A stretch of DNA of 64,000 bases from Isoetes taiwanensis (taxonomy: Eukaryota; Streptophyta; Lycopodiopsida; Isoetales; Isoetaceae). The DNA is taken from NCBI GenBank assembly GCA_021234155.1, contig JAJEKV010000057.1, positions 1,228,300 to 1,292,299 of the forward strand, in the 5' to 3' direction. The position numbers were made by a program, and so were the translations under genes. Of the stretch, positions 21,832-33,822 are shown one piece after another (within the stretch, counting starts at the first letter, position 1; every line of letters begins with the position of its first letter). Below the pieces are notes generated by a model. That model saw nothing but the letters and a program-made list of their open reading frames with translations, ran no database searches and was not told where the DNA came from.

Positions 21832-24191
21832 TTAGCTATGTGATGTCCTCCTTAAAGTGGCAAAGTAAATAGGGCCCCAACCTTCAGCCAAATCAGGAAG
21901 CACAATCCAGCCATGTTCTGTCTTTTCACCAACTTGCCATGGTCCATGTATGATCTCAAACTCGATTTTTAGTTTCTTTAAAGCCTAAAAACGAAGAAGT
22001 TAAAGTACATAACAACAATGATCAAAAATATTTTCATATCTAGAAAATCTAGTTAGAAGAGTAAAACTAGGAGTACAAGTTTGCTGGCTTATGCTTTCCC
22101 TTTCCCCTTCTCAATCCCCTTTTTCTCTAAATGTTCAGGCGAGTCCACATCAGTGATTCATGTATCAGACTAATCAAACAAGAGAAATACCAAGTCATGA
22201 AAAAAATCTCTTGCTCCATCAGACTGAAAGATATGAGAGGAAATCAATTTTGCATCCAGCTTTGAGGCTATATATCAGCTTAAGCAGCATATTCAGGAAG
22301 AGTGACAAGAACAGGCTGTGAAGCTATATTTTTGTGGCAGTACAGATATGCATGAGTGAGCCACGGCATATATGGTTATAGCAGTATAAGGCCAGATAGT
22401 TTTAATGTCCATTTGCATACAGCATAAACTAACCTGCCAGTAATGTATTGACAATGTACTTGTTTGTTTGGAACAAGAGAAGGTGCCAAACAAGAATAGA
22501 AGTATTTAAAGCTTTTAGTAACATGTGCAACAATGACATGACTGACTCAGTTAGGAAGAAGATGCACCATCTGGCTTTCTTTTTTATTATTACAATTTCA
22601 TATATTTTACCATCACGAAGGCATGAAAAAATTCATGGCAGGTGTAATTTTTGGGTTGATGGTTATCTTGACTGATATTCCTATGCAACATGCGTCCCAT
22701 TACAATAGCTCATGAAATGGCTTTTAGAGAGCAAATTCAGTGCAGGGTCTGACAGTTATAAAGTAATGGATAAGGATTTGATGACTGAGCGGATGAATGT
22801 CGTCAAACTTTATACAGAATTCACCACTGAGCAAAAAACAGAAGTCCAAAGACAACACGTTTACCTTTGCTATTACTCCATCGTTTTCTTGATAACCTAA
22901 AGAGCAGGTAGAATATACAACAACTCCTCCAACTCGGACACTTTTAAGAGCTGCAGATAAGAGCCCAAATTGTCTTTTTGCACAGTTAGATGGTCTTTTG
23001 GGGCTCCAAGTGCTAAGTTCCTCCATATCATGCAAAAGGTGACGATCTGAAGAACACGGAGCATCAACTAACACCTGATACAGACAATCAACATATTAGA
23101 GAAAATTGTTCAGGATATAAAGATTATAAAATTTATGACTTTGCACACCTTATCATACATTTCAACATCTCCCCATCGGGTTCCATCCCGGCCAGTAACA
23201 TGTACGTGTTCCTGTAATTCCTCAGGTATGTAATCTCTAACAACCTGCCTAATACATTCACAATGTCATGCACTTGAAAATCTTCAACAAAAATCCTGGT
23301 ATTTCTTTTCAAACAACAAGATCCTTAATGCATTAACAATTGAATAGATACCAGGACCTTCCAAAGCCTTCGCCTGCGATCATCAGAAATTTCATTTGCA
23401 GTCAATGATCCCTGGTATAGATCAAGTTGTTGAAGGATGGCCAATGTTTTTCCACCTGGTGCAGCACACATATCCAATACTCTATCACCTGGTTGAATAT
23501 GTAGCGCCTCTGTAACAAGTACAGATGCTGCATCCAGCAGATAATAAGTAAGCAGATTCTGAGAATCTCTCTCCGGATGAGGAAATCGACCATCAAATTC
23601 ATATGCCTCCAAATTCAAAAATGATATCCTTTTCGTTCTTGGATACTGCACAAAAAATTGAGCTACTGCTCCGTGGTCTGCAAATCTATTGATTAAGCAA
23701 GAGGAACGGAATTCTACCATGAGTGAATTCAGAAGCGAGGGCCACCTGTTTCCATATTGAGATTCATAAAAGCTGCAAAATGCCTTCACAATAAGGGACT
23801 TTCTTTCATTTTCTTTTTCACGTTTTTGCATATTCTTTAGTTTAGTTTTCGAGATCGTCTTCTCCTGTTTGTTCTTGCCACTCTTTTTGTGTGTCTGTCT
23901 GATCACACTTACGAATTCTGGCTCAGATACATTATCATTCTCCGATTCTGGCTCAAGTTGCAACGCTTCCTCCATTTTCCCAATTTGACCTATACCGATG
24001 CCCTCTGAAAGACAAGACTTACTTTGCATGTGCACTGAACTCGAAGAAATGGAATATTTTCCTGGAGCCCCCTTCTTTTGAAGGACAGCCAAGTCAGAAG
24101 GAAGCCTTCTGATTAGACTTTGGCGATGAACCTGTTTCATCTCTTTAAAGGTAAAGAAATACACCAAAGCATACCTCAAGCTTGTCGTCAT
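21832..24191 (-). CDS. NSUN3/NSUN4-like RNA m5C methyltransferase
   Basis: Four exons join in phase 0 at GT-AG introns: 24191-23352, 23244-23149, 23074-22865 and 21984-21832, giving 432 residues. The protein has the Rossmann-fold SAM methyltransferase of the NOL1/NOP2/Sun family. The SAM-binding loop DMCAAPGGKT is at about residues 240-249, motif IV DAPCSSDRH has Cys319, and motif VI VVYSTCS has Cys369. In this family the TC cysteine attacks C6 of cytosine and the PC cysteine releases the product. DRH after the PC motif is the NSUN3/NSUN4 style, enzymes that methylate mitochondrial rRNA or tRNA in animals. The last exon supplies the usual GPIYFA-type C-terminal strand. The N-terminal 180 residues are basic and less conserved. 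The start is the first in-frame ATG facing the neighbouring gene 48 bp away. Organelle targeting is inferred only. Confidence 0.88.
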
Positions 24192-24239
24192 CCTCGCCTT
24201 TTTCTTCACCCCTAAAATTCAAGCGGACGGAAACAAAGC
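24192..24239. promoter_or_regulatory. Compact bidirectional promoter region
   Basis: Only 48 bp separate the start codons of the divergent methyltransferase and the 201-residue gene. Both genes must share control sequence here or draw it from within each other's 5' ends, so their leaders probably overlap. I cannot point to a specific box. Confidence 0.6.
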
Positions 24240-25883
24240 ATGGAGATGAACGGGACTGCGTACTTGGCGCTACTGCCTTCCGGCTCCATTTCGGGGCATT
24301 TTGTTGACACAACATCAGCTACCAGCCTTGGCATATTTGGATCAGGTTGGTATTTTTCATTTTCTTTTTCTTTCCTTTTTTTTGTTCCCTTTTCAGCCTT
24401 AGGGTTTTGGGTTTATGTACTTCAGAATTGCCTTGCGAAAGGGAGTGCAGCAAAGGCGAAGATTATCGATTGGTTGATCTGACTATCCTTGAATTCTCAG
24501 TTAAGAATCTAACGCTTAGATGTTGCATGCATATTTTAAGTTCCATTCATGGCTGAATGCCTAACTATCGATATTCAGACAGGAAAGAAGGCACACGTGA
24601 TTGTCGAATCCAGGGGACATGATGCTGCTCGTTTTTGTAATGCCAGCCACGTTGACGGGTAAGTAACCAAGAAGCTTGATAGTATATTTTTTGCATACTT
24701 CGATAAGGCAGTGATTTCTCATTTAAAAGCCTCCATGGCGAGGACAAAAAGAAGGGCAGTCTGATATGCATGTTAACAAGCCTTTGTTCCCAAGAATCCA
24801 GCTATTGTTGTCTTCTTCAATGGCTGCTCTTTGTCTTGTGCAAAGATGTGTAGAATAGATGGAAGAAGTCAAATCAAGTATTCTTCGATGAGCATTTGTG
24901 ACCATATTAAATGGATCTGCTTACAACATCTAGCTTAAGGAGCATAACTCATCTCAGTTTCATCTAGTCAGATGAAAATGAAAGAGAGATGGTAATTGCT
25001 CAGATAAACCTGCATTTAAGATGCTAAAACTTTTGCCAGTTAAGTATGTCTATTGTCCCAATAGAATCTAAAATTTGAAATGTTCAAGAGATCCAAGAGA
25101 ACAATTCAGCAGCAAAGGAACAAGCAAAATTAGGTAGACTTTTGATAACAGTGACATGCATTATTCTGCTATTTGATGCCGCGTTGTTGATGGCTATTTG
25201 TGTCACGTGATTCCACTAGGTTTTAGGACTTCTACTGCCATCACGACTGGGTCACCTTGCCAATGACCTGTGTATATTGTTACAAAGTAGCAAAGCTATT
25301 TGTGCCACGTTTCTATATCATAAGTTCCAAGTTTTTAGAACAACAGACATCCTGTTAGTCCAATGCCTGCATGGTGATGAATAGGTGGGATACTGCCGTT
25401 ATTGAAGCCACTAAAGGAAGGGCTAGAGATGATGCACCAATGATATCTTTCGAATGTGCGATTCTGAAATCCGAGCATGATGCAGCGCAACATATCAGAC
25501 GTTTCCTGCCTTCACTTGTTGCACAAGAAGCAGTAGGTCAGTCCTTATTTGTTCGTTATAAATTTTAAATAAGTTTCTGGGAATCAATGATGTCTGTGCT
25601 TCTGTCTGCAGTGAACATAGGACCTATGAAGATTGAACGGTTAAATTTGGCTTTGGAGGACGAAGTTTTAATACAGTCCGTGCACGATGAGCTAAGTCAA
25701 ATAGGAGGAGGAATCAAGCACAGAAGTGGGACGTGCTGTGCTGAAAGTCAGTTAAGGGAGTTAGTGGAGGAGGAGTTGGAAGCAAGTGGCCTTTCCAAAC
25801 AACCATTGGAATTTCTTTGGAAGTCAGATTCTTCAGGATGGTTCAGCAAACAAAGAGTGGATGAGTTATCAATTGACCCCTAA
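24240..25883 (+). CDS. Unknown 201-residue protein, four exons
   Basis: Exons 24240-24345, 24583-24658, 25385-25536 and 25612-25883 join at GT-AG introns with matching phases (1, 2, 1) into one 201-residue frame ending in TAA. The protein starts MEMNGTAYLALLPSGSISGH, has a glycine-rich FGSGKKAHVIVESRGHDAA stretch at the first junction, and ends near FLWKSDSSGWFSKQRVDELS. No signal peptide or membrane segment is apparent, so it is probably a soluble cytosolic or nuclear protein. Residues from about 125 to 180 are rich in acidic and Leu residues and may form helices. I do not recognise the family. Consistent phases across three introns are strong evidence for a real gene. It is divergent from the NSUN-like gene and probably co-expressed with it. 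Confidence 0.82.
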
Positions 25884-27664
25884 ATTTAGTTAGGAAAAGA
25901 CGAGGATTGGTTAGGGCACTGTCTTTGACTTCTCCTTAAACTTAATTTAGCAAATAATACCCATTCACTTGGGCCCTCTATGGCAAGTGAGGTTTTGTTT
26001 TACATGCAATTTAGGCTATGATAGTCGGCTATATTTATATAGGACAACTGTTTAAACATCAAAAATCAATCCGAACCCATGGAATTAAGGCTGAAATCAC
26101 ACTTCTGGCCGGCCAAGGATTAGGTTTTCAAGGATTAGGTTTTCGAGTTTTGGCCAGGGGATAAAGATGCCAAGAAACTAGTGTCACACTTGCGCCCAAG
26201 ATTCAATTTCCACGTCAGAAATTGTATTGCTTTGTTTTAGCTATGGCGATGCCCTGTTCTGGGAGAAAAAACTCTGATTATGTGCTTCCGCTGAAGGAAA
26301 TCCGCTATTGATCAGTCGAATTTTTGCTCTTGGGTCTGCAATATTAGCCAAAAAAAACCACCTTCAAAACAAAAAAGGTCATGATGAGAGCAAAAATATC
26401 TGATTTTTCAAAGCAAATCGGGCGTAAATGTGTTCGGATTTCGCTTCTTGAGATGCATCACAATTTGGATTTTGTTGTTTCTGCTTCCAAATCCAATGCT
26501 GAATGCCTCCAAACCATTCTAAATCGCATGCACAACAACTATTTTTGCTCTAGGAACCCTAATCTTTAGGCTTTCGATGTTCGTAAACCGTCATTTGGTG
26601 GAAATTCCTCGAATATTCCCCAATGTTTGGCAGGATTGCCTAACCCGAGGTGCACAAATTGCTGTGATTCTAGCTATGCCACGTGTCATGCCACATAGGC
26701 CAAGTTGATTCCACGCCGTTTGATCTGTCTAATTTCGCATCTACGGTATGGAAAATTAGAAAGTAAAGGAAATTCCCCGCGATCCCCGTGATGGTGATGG
26801 TCTTCTCGTTTTTTGTTGTTGCAAGAGGTCGCTTGGCAGAAGAATGCAAGGCATGCCGTATGAATCATCCTCATGTAAGCGTCTCACTGTTTCTATTCAT
26901 TCCTAATATTTTCTTTTCTTTTCTTTATTCTATTAGCACGGGTTTAGTCAATATAATCATGTTTTCTGGGTTTTTTCATGATCTACAGTAGGGTTTTCAT
27001 CTGCAGTACGGTTCTAAAAACAAGATTTTCTGATGTGATCTTCAGCAGGGTACGAAGCTATTGGATTGGGTTTTCTAAATGCAGAGGTCAATCTCCTTCT
27101 CCTCATCAGGTTAGTTGTGTTTCCTGATTTGGGTGATTTGACCATGGTTCTGCGTTCATATTTGATAAGCTTTGTAGAACAACTGAGTTGTTTGTAAAAG
27201 GCAAGAAGCATTCACATTTTTCCTGAGCTAATCTGAGTAGTGAAGTCCATTTTTGGTGTTCTTATAGCATTTGCTCTGTTATTGTATCAGCAGATAGCAG
27301 ATAAGATTTTGGAGATGCAAACTGATCCTTAAAAGGCATACTTCTTTTGGTTCACAAGGTCTCTTGCACAAATGCACTACTCCTGCTACTCCTTTAGGCT
27401 ATATTAAGATTTAGAGCCCTTTGTAGGCTGAATGTTGAAAATGAAAGGGCCAACAAAAACCTCAAGTGGGCGCAGGTTATGGAATTACCAACACAGGCTA
27501 CTAAGCATTTATTGGTAGAAATACTGATACCCTTAAAAAGGTTGATTATTGTGGATTATAGTGGTAGCCACTTTGTCCAAAAGCATGCTGATTAGTTTTT
27601 GCAGGATATTAGGCTTACAAAGATTAGATATTTCTCCTTTTCTTATTGTTTTATATGTTTGTAG
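25884..27664. other. Intergenic DNA
   Basis: No gene is supported. A short open frame at 26788-26880 ends at a plausible donor (CATCCTCAT|GTAAGC) but has no visible partner exon. A short direct repeat (CAAGGATTAGGTTTTC) is near 26117-26150. Confidence 0.45.
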
Positions 27665-27820
27665 GTGACAAATTCAACCTTCCAAGGGAAAACCAGACAA
27701 GTTTTGAGGACTACTTGGCTTCTAATGCAGAATCTAGTCCAGGCATCGATGTAGTGGCAATGTTGACATCTGGATTTTTGCCTAGACAAATCTTCGGATC
27801 ATGCTTTGCGATCTGAAATG
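27665..27820 (+). pseudogene. Cullin-like exon with a frameshift
   Basis: Between an acceptor (TTTGTAG) and a donor (GAAATG|GTATGT), the frame reads [18 protein letters not shown] and then LTSGF. This matches the cullin-repeat/homology segment of CUL1-type ubiquitin-ligase scaffolds (FEDYLAxNxxxxPGID...LTTGFWP). After the LTSGF block the frame shifts: [11 protein letters not shown], equivalent to the cullin KSxDLxLPxEM, continues in another frame. A Trp is also lost. No other cullin exons are recognised nearby, so this is most likely a stranded exon or gene fragment. Intact cullins are about 740 residues and this covers about 50. Confidence 0.6.
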
Positions 27821-28519
27821 GTATGTTACACTAGGCATTGTGTGGAAACAAAGACTTGAAATATATGTTTACTTTATCCAATGTCTCTATGTAAAATGTG
27901 TCGAGACGTTTAAGGAGTTCTGTCAAACAAAGACAAAGCATTGGAAGCTAACTTGGATATACTAACTGGGAACATGTAACATAATGGAAAGTCTGAACTT
28001 GTGACAAACCAGTCATCACAAATCTAAGTGCACGAACAATAAGGGGATGACTAGTTGTACTTTCAAGGATTAGGTGTGTAACCTGTATATAACACCTTGA
28101 AAATTGTTAGAAATGTGCAAACAGAAAATCACATGACATCTTTCTTGCATTTGCCTTGCAATAAGAGCTTATAATCCATTATTCCAATTGTTTGTTCTCA
28201 TTTTGGAGCATTGCGTCTCACATAGAACCATTTCCTAGGACCCATAGAACTTTTCTTGGACAAAATTATTTTGGTTTATATAATTTTATCATCTTCATGA
28301 GCATTCTACAATGGTATTACCACCTAAGTTGGCCTTCCATTTGGTATGGTTCGCAATGCTAGTCCAACACTTTGTTTGAAGTTCATCCTTCCTAGACATG
28401 CCATTTATTCTCTATACGTAATTAAATGCATCTACATGTAAAAACCATAAACAAATTATTCTTTGATGCTCACCTTATCTTTTTTTATAATACAACTAAT
28501 TACATGGACAAATCATGTG
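27821..28519. other. AT-rich intergenic DNA
   Basis: I see no gene or bounded element here. It ends at the abrupt GC rise that marks the LINE. Confidence 0.5.
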
Positions 28520-31068
28520 AATGAGCTAATGAACAGTTCTGCGGGCCCACACGCTGGAGCAACAAACCGACCAACTGGTTGAGCTCCTCAGAACAAGGGC
28601 AGACAGCTGCTTTGGGAGACCTCCCCCACACCAGAGATCAAAGGCCGCAACCTTTCCACGTAACAGATGGTTTGATGCTGAGTGTAAGGAACGCAAACGC
28701 GCACTCCATCTCATCGTGGATCAGGACACGCGAGCTCAGGCCACCAGCCATTACCGCGCCTTCCTCAAGGAGACAAAGGCAAGGTACCTGGCAAGGCACC
28801 AAGGAGAAATGTTCGCCTACTAGACACCCACCGAACTTTCTCGCCGTTGGGGTACTCCAAAGGCCGACCTACCAGGGCACATCACGGCGGAGCAATGGGA
28901 GCAAAGATCAGAATGCCTTTATGATCCCCCTCGAACACGCGACGGATGTGCCCCCACAACATGGCCCACCGCTGGTGATCACGTAAGAAGATGTCAAAGA
29001 GGGGTCAGCAACGCCCGGCTAATGGGAAGGCAAAGCAGACTTAGACGCACCGCAAAGCAGAGTTGCTCAAGTGGGCGTGATGTTCCATGGTGCCCGCCCT
29101 GCCGCGACCGTTTCAACAGGCCTGTAAAGAGGGTTTTCCCTGGGCCATGGACCACAAAGCGTGGTTGTTCCGATCTACAAGCGGGGATCCACACCGCCCA
29201 CCAATTACCGAACCATCATGGTCACTTCCGGTGTTTGTCAAACCGCATGGCGGGCATTCTAACAAAGAAACCACCGGGCAGAGGCGAGGTAAATCGTGGC
29301 ACTAACTTAAGCGGGCTTCCGACCACACATCGACCATTGATCACATCTTCACACTCGGGGCCTTGGTTGAGGACGGCAGAACCGTCGGGGAGGACACATC
29401 TTCTTGTTTTGTGGACTTTGCAAAAGCTTTCGACCGCGGTACCGGAAAAGTTGTGGGGTGAGATTGCACCATCGGGGGCTCCCCGTGGATCTGCGTAACG
29501 CAAAGTGTCTGTGACCCATATGAGAGCTGCACGAGCCGCATGCAACCGGAAGGGACGATCATTTGCCGCGGCATTGAGTTGGGCAAGGTTGTCCTCTCTC
29601 ACCCACACTCTTTGGACTTTACATTGACCGGTTGGAAGCCCCGGGCTTGCGCCAATGGGGAGGGGGAGGGTATCTGACTCTTGCACCAGTCATCGGTAGC
29701 TCATCTATGCGGATGATGTGGACCTCTTGACCCATACACCGGGAGGGCATGCGGGCACACCTAGATGCCATGGACACATTTTGCCGGGCGGCGGACATGC
29801 ATGTCAACCCCGGCCAAGACTAAGGTGGTCCTCATATCCTCCTCACGTCATCCAAAGACCTCCAGCTCACTTATCAAGGGCAGATGGTAGAGGTCACACC
29901 CGCCTACAAGTACACCGGGGTGGAAGTTAAAATCCTCAATGTATTGGGATGCATCCATTCGCCTTGGACCGCAGTTGGAAGGCGCCAGACGCAATGCAAA
30001 ACAATAGTCGGCTGTGGCAGAGTGCATGACCGGGGCCACCGGTCACATTTGTTTCGAACCTTTGGTGGAGCCAGTTCTTTCAGTATGGGGTCGAGGTGTG
30101 GGACCCGGTGGTGTCTTTGGCGACTTGGAACGACTTGGAGCAGGTCCAGAAGGCATTTTTGACGCGGGCACTTGGAATCAAGCCCTGGAGTTCCATATCG
30201 ATCTTGTTGCAAGAGATAGGATTCATGCCCCCCGCAAAGATGCGGCCCTCGATAGACACATTGTTTATTTCGGAAGGTGGCCAAGATGGGCGACACTGCG
30301 GCCCTCGTGACTTGGCTTACGCTGCCAGGGCGATGAGCCCCAAGCGACTCGGGGCTTGTTGGAAGGACAAGAGAGCCCAGCTGGCTGGGTACTGGAGCGT
30401 AGAGGCATATAGGTGCGTCCGTGTGCACACGCACCGGCCAGCCGAGAGGGTACTTGGACTCTTGTTTCGGGGAAGCCCGGGACCACAATGCTCGAACGGT
30501 AAAGATGACACACTACAAACAACACATAAACCCCACCACCGTTCGAGGCCCATGTAGCTCTACCCTCGTTCTCTGGTTGCCCATGAAGAAGTGCGGGATC
30601 ATTGCGTCCATTCGAGCAGGGCCCACCATCTTCGGCTTGAGACGGGTCGGTGGATTGGAGAGTCAGCGCCAGACAGGCTTTGTCGGTGTTGCTCGGCCGG
30701 GGTTGTTGAGGATGAAAGCCATGCCTTCGGTAGGCTGTCGGCCTTATAGTCGATCTGGGCTCGCTTCGCCGTTGGTGCGACTGGTTCCGCCCATCGCGAC
30801 GAGCTACTCAAGACGCCGGTCGGTTGATCCCTTGGCTCCTACCTCCATGAGGTTTTGGATCTGCGGACTCACCTCTGTCCCCGCGCGCCTACCTGAGGTG
30901 CCGGGAATTCATGTGTATATGTATATTTGTACAACTGCCAGCAGGCTTGTTGCTGCGACGGTTTTTCCCTCGTAAGGGGCTTTTTTAATCCGGGTAGCAA
31001 CGGGCTTACTGCACCCGTATAATTTGGGTCCCATAGGCCGTTTGGCCTCCGCGGACGATAAAAGAACC
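28520..31068 (+). mobile_element. GC-rich LINE (non-LTR retrotransposon), decayed
   Basis: A sharply GC-rich block encodes, in several frames, pieces of a non-LTR reverse transcriptase. First comes an endonuclease/RT linker (RWFDAECKERKRALHLIVDQ), then RT fragments, then the catalytic LIYADDVDLL motif with YADD at 29706-29717. A downstream thumb/C-terminal part reads WNDLEQVQKAFLTRALGIKP. Many frameshifts break the frame, so it is inactive. The 3' end is the family end: a TTTTTCCCTCG module, GGGTCCCAT, a hairpin, and GACGATAAAA, then a CCTT tail. The 5' end is probably truncated because no full endonuclease domain is seen. It is related to the minus-strand copy at 43913-45205. Confidence 0.85.
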
Positions 31069-31085
31069 TTCCTTCCTTCCTTCCT
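31069..31085 (+). repeat. CCTT microsatellite tail of the LINE
   Basis: About four CCTT units follow the LINE 3' end directly. A sister copy at 43913 carries the same tail type (AAGG on the plus strand), whereas other copies carry TTCTA tails. Confidence 0.8.
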
Positions 31086-31201
31086 ATATGAACAAAGAAA
31101 TTGTAGCTCTTATTAGAGGTTTGTTAAGACAATCTTTTGCGTATTCAACTAAGTTATACTATGGGCAATGAACAACAGCAAGATGTCAAAGATATATTAG
31201 A

Positions 31202-31228
31202 CTAGTAAATTGCCCACCTTTGGTGGGC
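31202..31228 (-). mobile_element. Helitron 3' terminus
   Basis: On the minus strand the sequence is GCCCACC, AAA, GGTGGGC, then AATTTA and CTAG, followed outside by T. A perfect 7-bp hairpin a few bases before CTRR and an A/T insertion site is the standard Helitron 3' end. The element body lies at higher coordinates. The 5' TC end was not identified and no Rep/helicase is readable, so this is a non-autonomous or truncated Helitron. Confidence 0.7.
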
Positions 31229-31365
31229 TTTACAGTAATGCATTATATTGAAACATTTAATAGAGGAAGTGGTATAAGTCACTCTCTTAGGATCCTATAA
31301 TTGGGTGTTCATGAGGGCAAAGAGCTGGATAATAATTTGCTCCATAATTTTTTAGGGTACATTGG

Positions 31366-31520
31366 ATAAATGATGATGTGGGAACAAAAATCTAGCACAA
31401 TAACAGAGGGTTTTTTTTTGTGTTTTTGTATGCTTTTCACTAAGGTTTTCCTATGATTTCGTGATGTATTCAAATGGATGTACTAATGCGTACATCTAGA
31501 GTGCACCATTTCTGAGTCAT
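31366..31520 (+). repeat. Dispersed repeat B, copy 1
   Basis: It shares CTAAGGTTTTCCTATGATTT-like and GATGTATTCA...TGTACTAA blocks with 62592-62745 in the same orientation. Copy 1 starts about 160 bp inside the Helitron end at 31202. Copy 2 starts about 85 bp from a degraded Helitron-like hairpin at 62507, so it is probably part of a Helitron 3' region. Confidence 0.7.
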
Positions 31521-31537
31521 TGATTTTAGCCTTTTTT

Positions 31538-31617
31538 TTTTCAATGGTCAACAACCAATGGCTCACAACAAAAGCCCCTTTTTTGTGCGTGTGGTGCATA
31601 ATGGGCACATGAAGGGC
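31538..31617 (+). repeat. Dispersed repeat A, copy 1
   Basis: Near-identical to 33744-33822, same orientation. The shared core runs from TTCAATGGTCAACAACCAAT to GGGCACATGAAGGGCT. Confidence 0.8.
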
Positions 31618-31631
31618 TATTGATTTTAGCC

Positions 31632-31735
31632 TTTTTTTGGGTTGCCCCTAGGGGGGCAAACCCTCGTTTATGTGGGTATGTGGGCATATTCAAGTATATG
31701 CTGGCATATACCTAGCATATGCTGATGACTGCTAA
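31632..31735 (+). repeat. Dispersed repeat C, copy 1
   Basis: It contains GGGTTGCCCCTAGGGGGGCA and repeated CATATGCT/CATATACCTAG words. An inverted, diverged copy at 61668-61768 abuts the truncated PPR gene. Confidence 0.7.
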
Positions 31736-33691
31736 AAACTGGCTGCTGCCTGTAAATGCTCGGTCATCCAGCCCCATTATCAGCCCTCCTCGGATTCTGC
31801 CCTCCTTTCTCTTGTTGCAGAGCCACCAATCTTCTGCATGTAAAACGAAAAGGTTAAGGCACCAGAATAAAGAGTAAACATCAGAAATGGGCAAGGGGTA
31901 GATTCGCTTATCTTTTGATCAAGTCGGATCAAGGATTTTCCGACGCCTCAGCTACATGTAATAAGATCTTATCAGTCTAATTAGTGCAAAATGAAAGTGG
32001 CATCATAAAGAAGGTTTTCTTATCTGTGATAGCGGAGTCCCACAGCCAAAGTTTTGGAAAATCCAGCGCCATGCCTGCATGCAAAGAGTTAGTTCAGTTC
32101 AATATCAAAAGAAGATGCCAGGCTTTAAGAACAGACATTTGGGTTGCATTCCGACATGCTTTCCCCTATTCAGAAGATTCTTCCTATGCCTTATCGGTTA
32201 TACCGGCTCCATCGCCTGTTTGTAGCTCTTTTCTTTCTCTGCAATCGGATAATCTCAGTTAGAAATAAACCAAAAGGGGATGAAGCAACTTTTCACACTT
32301 TACTCATCTTTTAAATTTTGGAGCTCTTGCGTTTCGATCTTGCTTCCCAGTGCTTCCGCCATATTTAATGTGACAGACTCCATCGCCCATAAATAATCAC
32401 GCCGGTGATTCGTAGTCCAGCTCTTGCTCAACGAACTGGATATCTGCAAAAAGACGGATTAGAGCTCCATCAGTCCATATGAATAAGCTGCGAAAAATAT
32501 GATTCTACCTCTGATATCAACGCCGGAATGGATAATGAAGCCAATCATGGATCTACAGATCGGTATAATAGAAGAGTGCCGAATCCCTTAGTTCATCTTG
32601 GTGGAAGCATGCCGGACTTGAAGATCAAGCTTTATAGGGTCTCAGTTCATGCACAAAGACATGCAGACTGCCGGAATGGGCATGCAGAGATCAGCACATG
32701 CAGCTGCATGCAGTGAAACAACATTTTGAGATAGCGCCATAGCGGAAGCTTCACAGTTTCACCATGCCGGAATGGAATGGTCGCCATGGCCATGGCCTCT
32801 CAGCTAAAGGGAAAGAAAATGCTAAAGGTGCCATCGGAATGCGATAGTGCTCAGAATCGTACTGCCAGCCTGCCTGTCATGATTATTTTGTATGGCCAGA
32901 GGTAGGTGGGGATAGTCATTCTGGCAAACCCCACGTGTCTACCTAAGTTTTTAATTTGTCCGTTGAGTCCTCTTTATTGGTGTTAACACTTTAAAAAGTA
33001 AGGTGTCCACCTTTAATCGAGGTTAGGTTTCCTTTAGATGTCTTTTCTTTGTCCTTAGGGGATGTTGTTGTAACCTTTTGGCTAAGGTGGAGGTACGAGT
33101 CCCCCCTAGCCCGTTTTTTCAAAATTCCCTTTGGATTAATTTCCGGAAAGCGAATGGCATGCCATTCCCTGAAGAGGTCAGCCTCTGATTATCATAAAAG
33201 CTAATAGTCCTCAATAACAAAAGACATATATCAATTATTGATACGTGAAAATGCATTTCTGGTAGAAATTGTGCAAGTGGTTTGCCCAGTTGTTGCTGGC
33301 TCTTGATTATCTCCATTTAAATCGCATCCTTCATCGTGAACTAAAGGTGTACATTTGCTAGATTCAGAACCTCAGCCAGTGGAGTCGGCTCCTTTTCATA
33401 ATATCTTGGAGTCCAACCTCTGGTGAAGTGTGCTTTCACAGGTAAAGTTACAAGAATTGTGCAAACTGGGTATTTTGTTTTGAAGCTTCTTAGATTATTT
33501 GGTGTAGGTGAAGTGGGGGTTGCAAGATTCCTTGAGTCAGTTTTAAGGCAAGACCTATTGGTGAAGGCCTAGTTCTGGGTGAAGTTATCAATGCTTTCCC
33601 CTTCCTCCTCAGTTGTGTAAATTAACCTCCACAATTTATGACATTAAACAAAGAAAATTCAACATGAAACGACCAAACAATAAACATAAAA

Positions 33692-33744
33692 AACACACTC
33701 TCGGGCCACTGGAGGGCAACCCTCCGTGCGCAGCACCTTGTTTT
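33692..33744 (+). repeat. Dispersed repeat D, copy 1
   Basis: It includes GGAGGGCAACCCTCC, a self-complementary hairpin, followed by GTGCGCAGCACCTTGTT. An inverted copy is at 56714-56770. Confidence 0.7.
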
Positions 33745-33822
33745 CAATGGTCAACAACCAATGGCTCACAACAAAAGCCCTCTTTTTGTGTGTGTGGTGC
33801 ATAATGGGCACATGAAGGGCTT
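33744..33822 (+). repeat. Dispersed repeat A, copy 2
   Basis: Second copy of 31538-31617, immediately after repeat D. Confidence 0.8.

Noticed and set aside
29222-30488. Minus-strand frames of 154 and 194 residues within the LINE
   Set aside because: They lie opposite decayed RT coding sequence whose plus-strand motifs (YADD, WNDLEQV) are clear; the open frames follow from high GC content.
33080-33112. tRNA-derived SINE (GGTACGAGTCCCCCC as B box)
   Set aside because: No properly spaced A box, tail or target duplication could be found.
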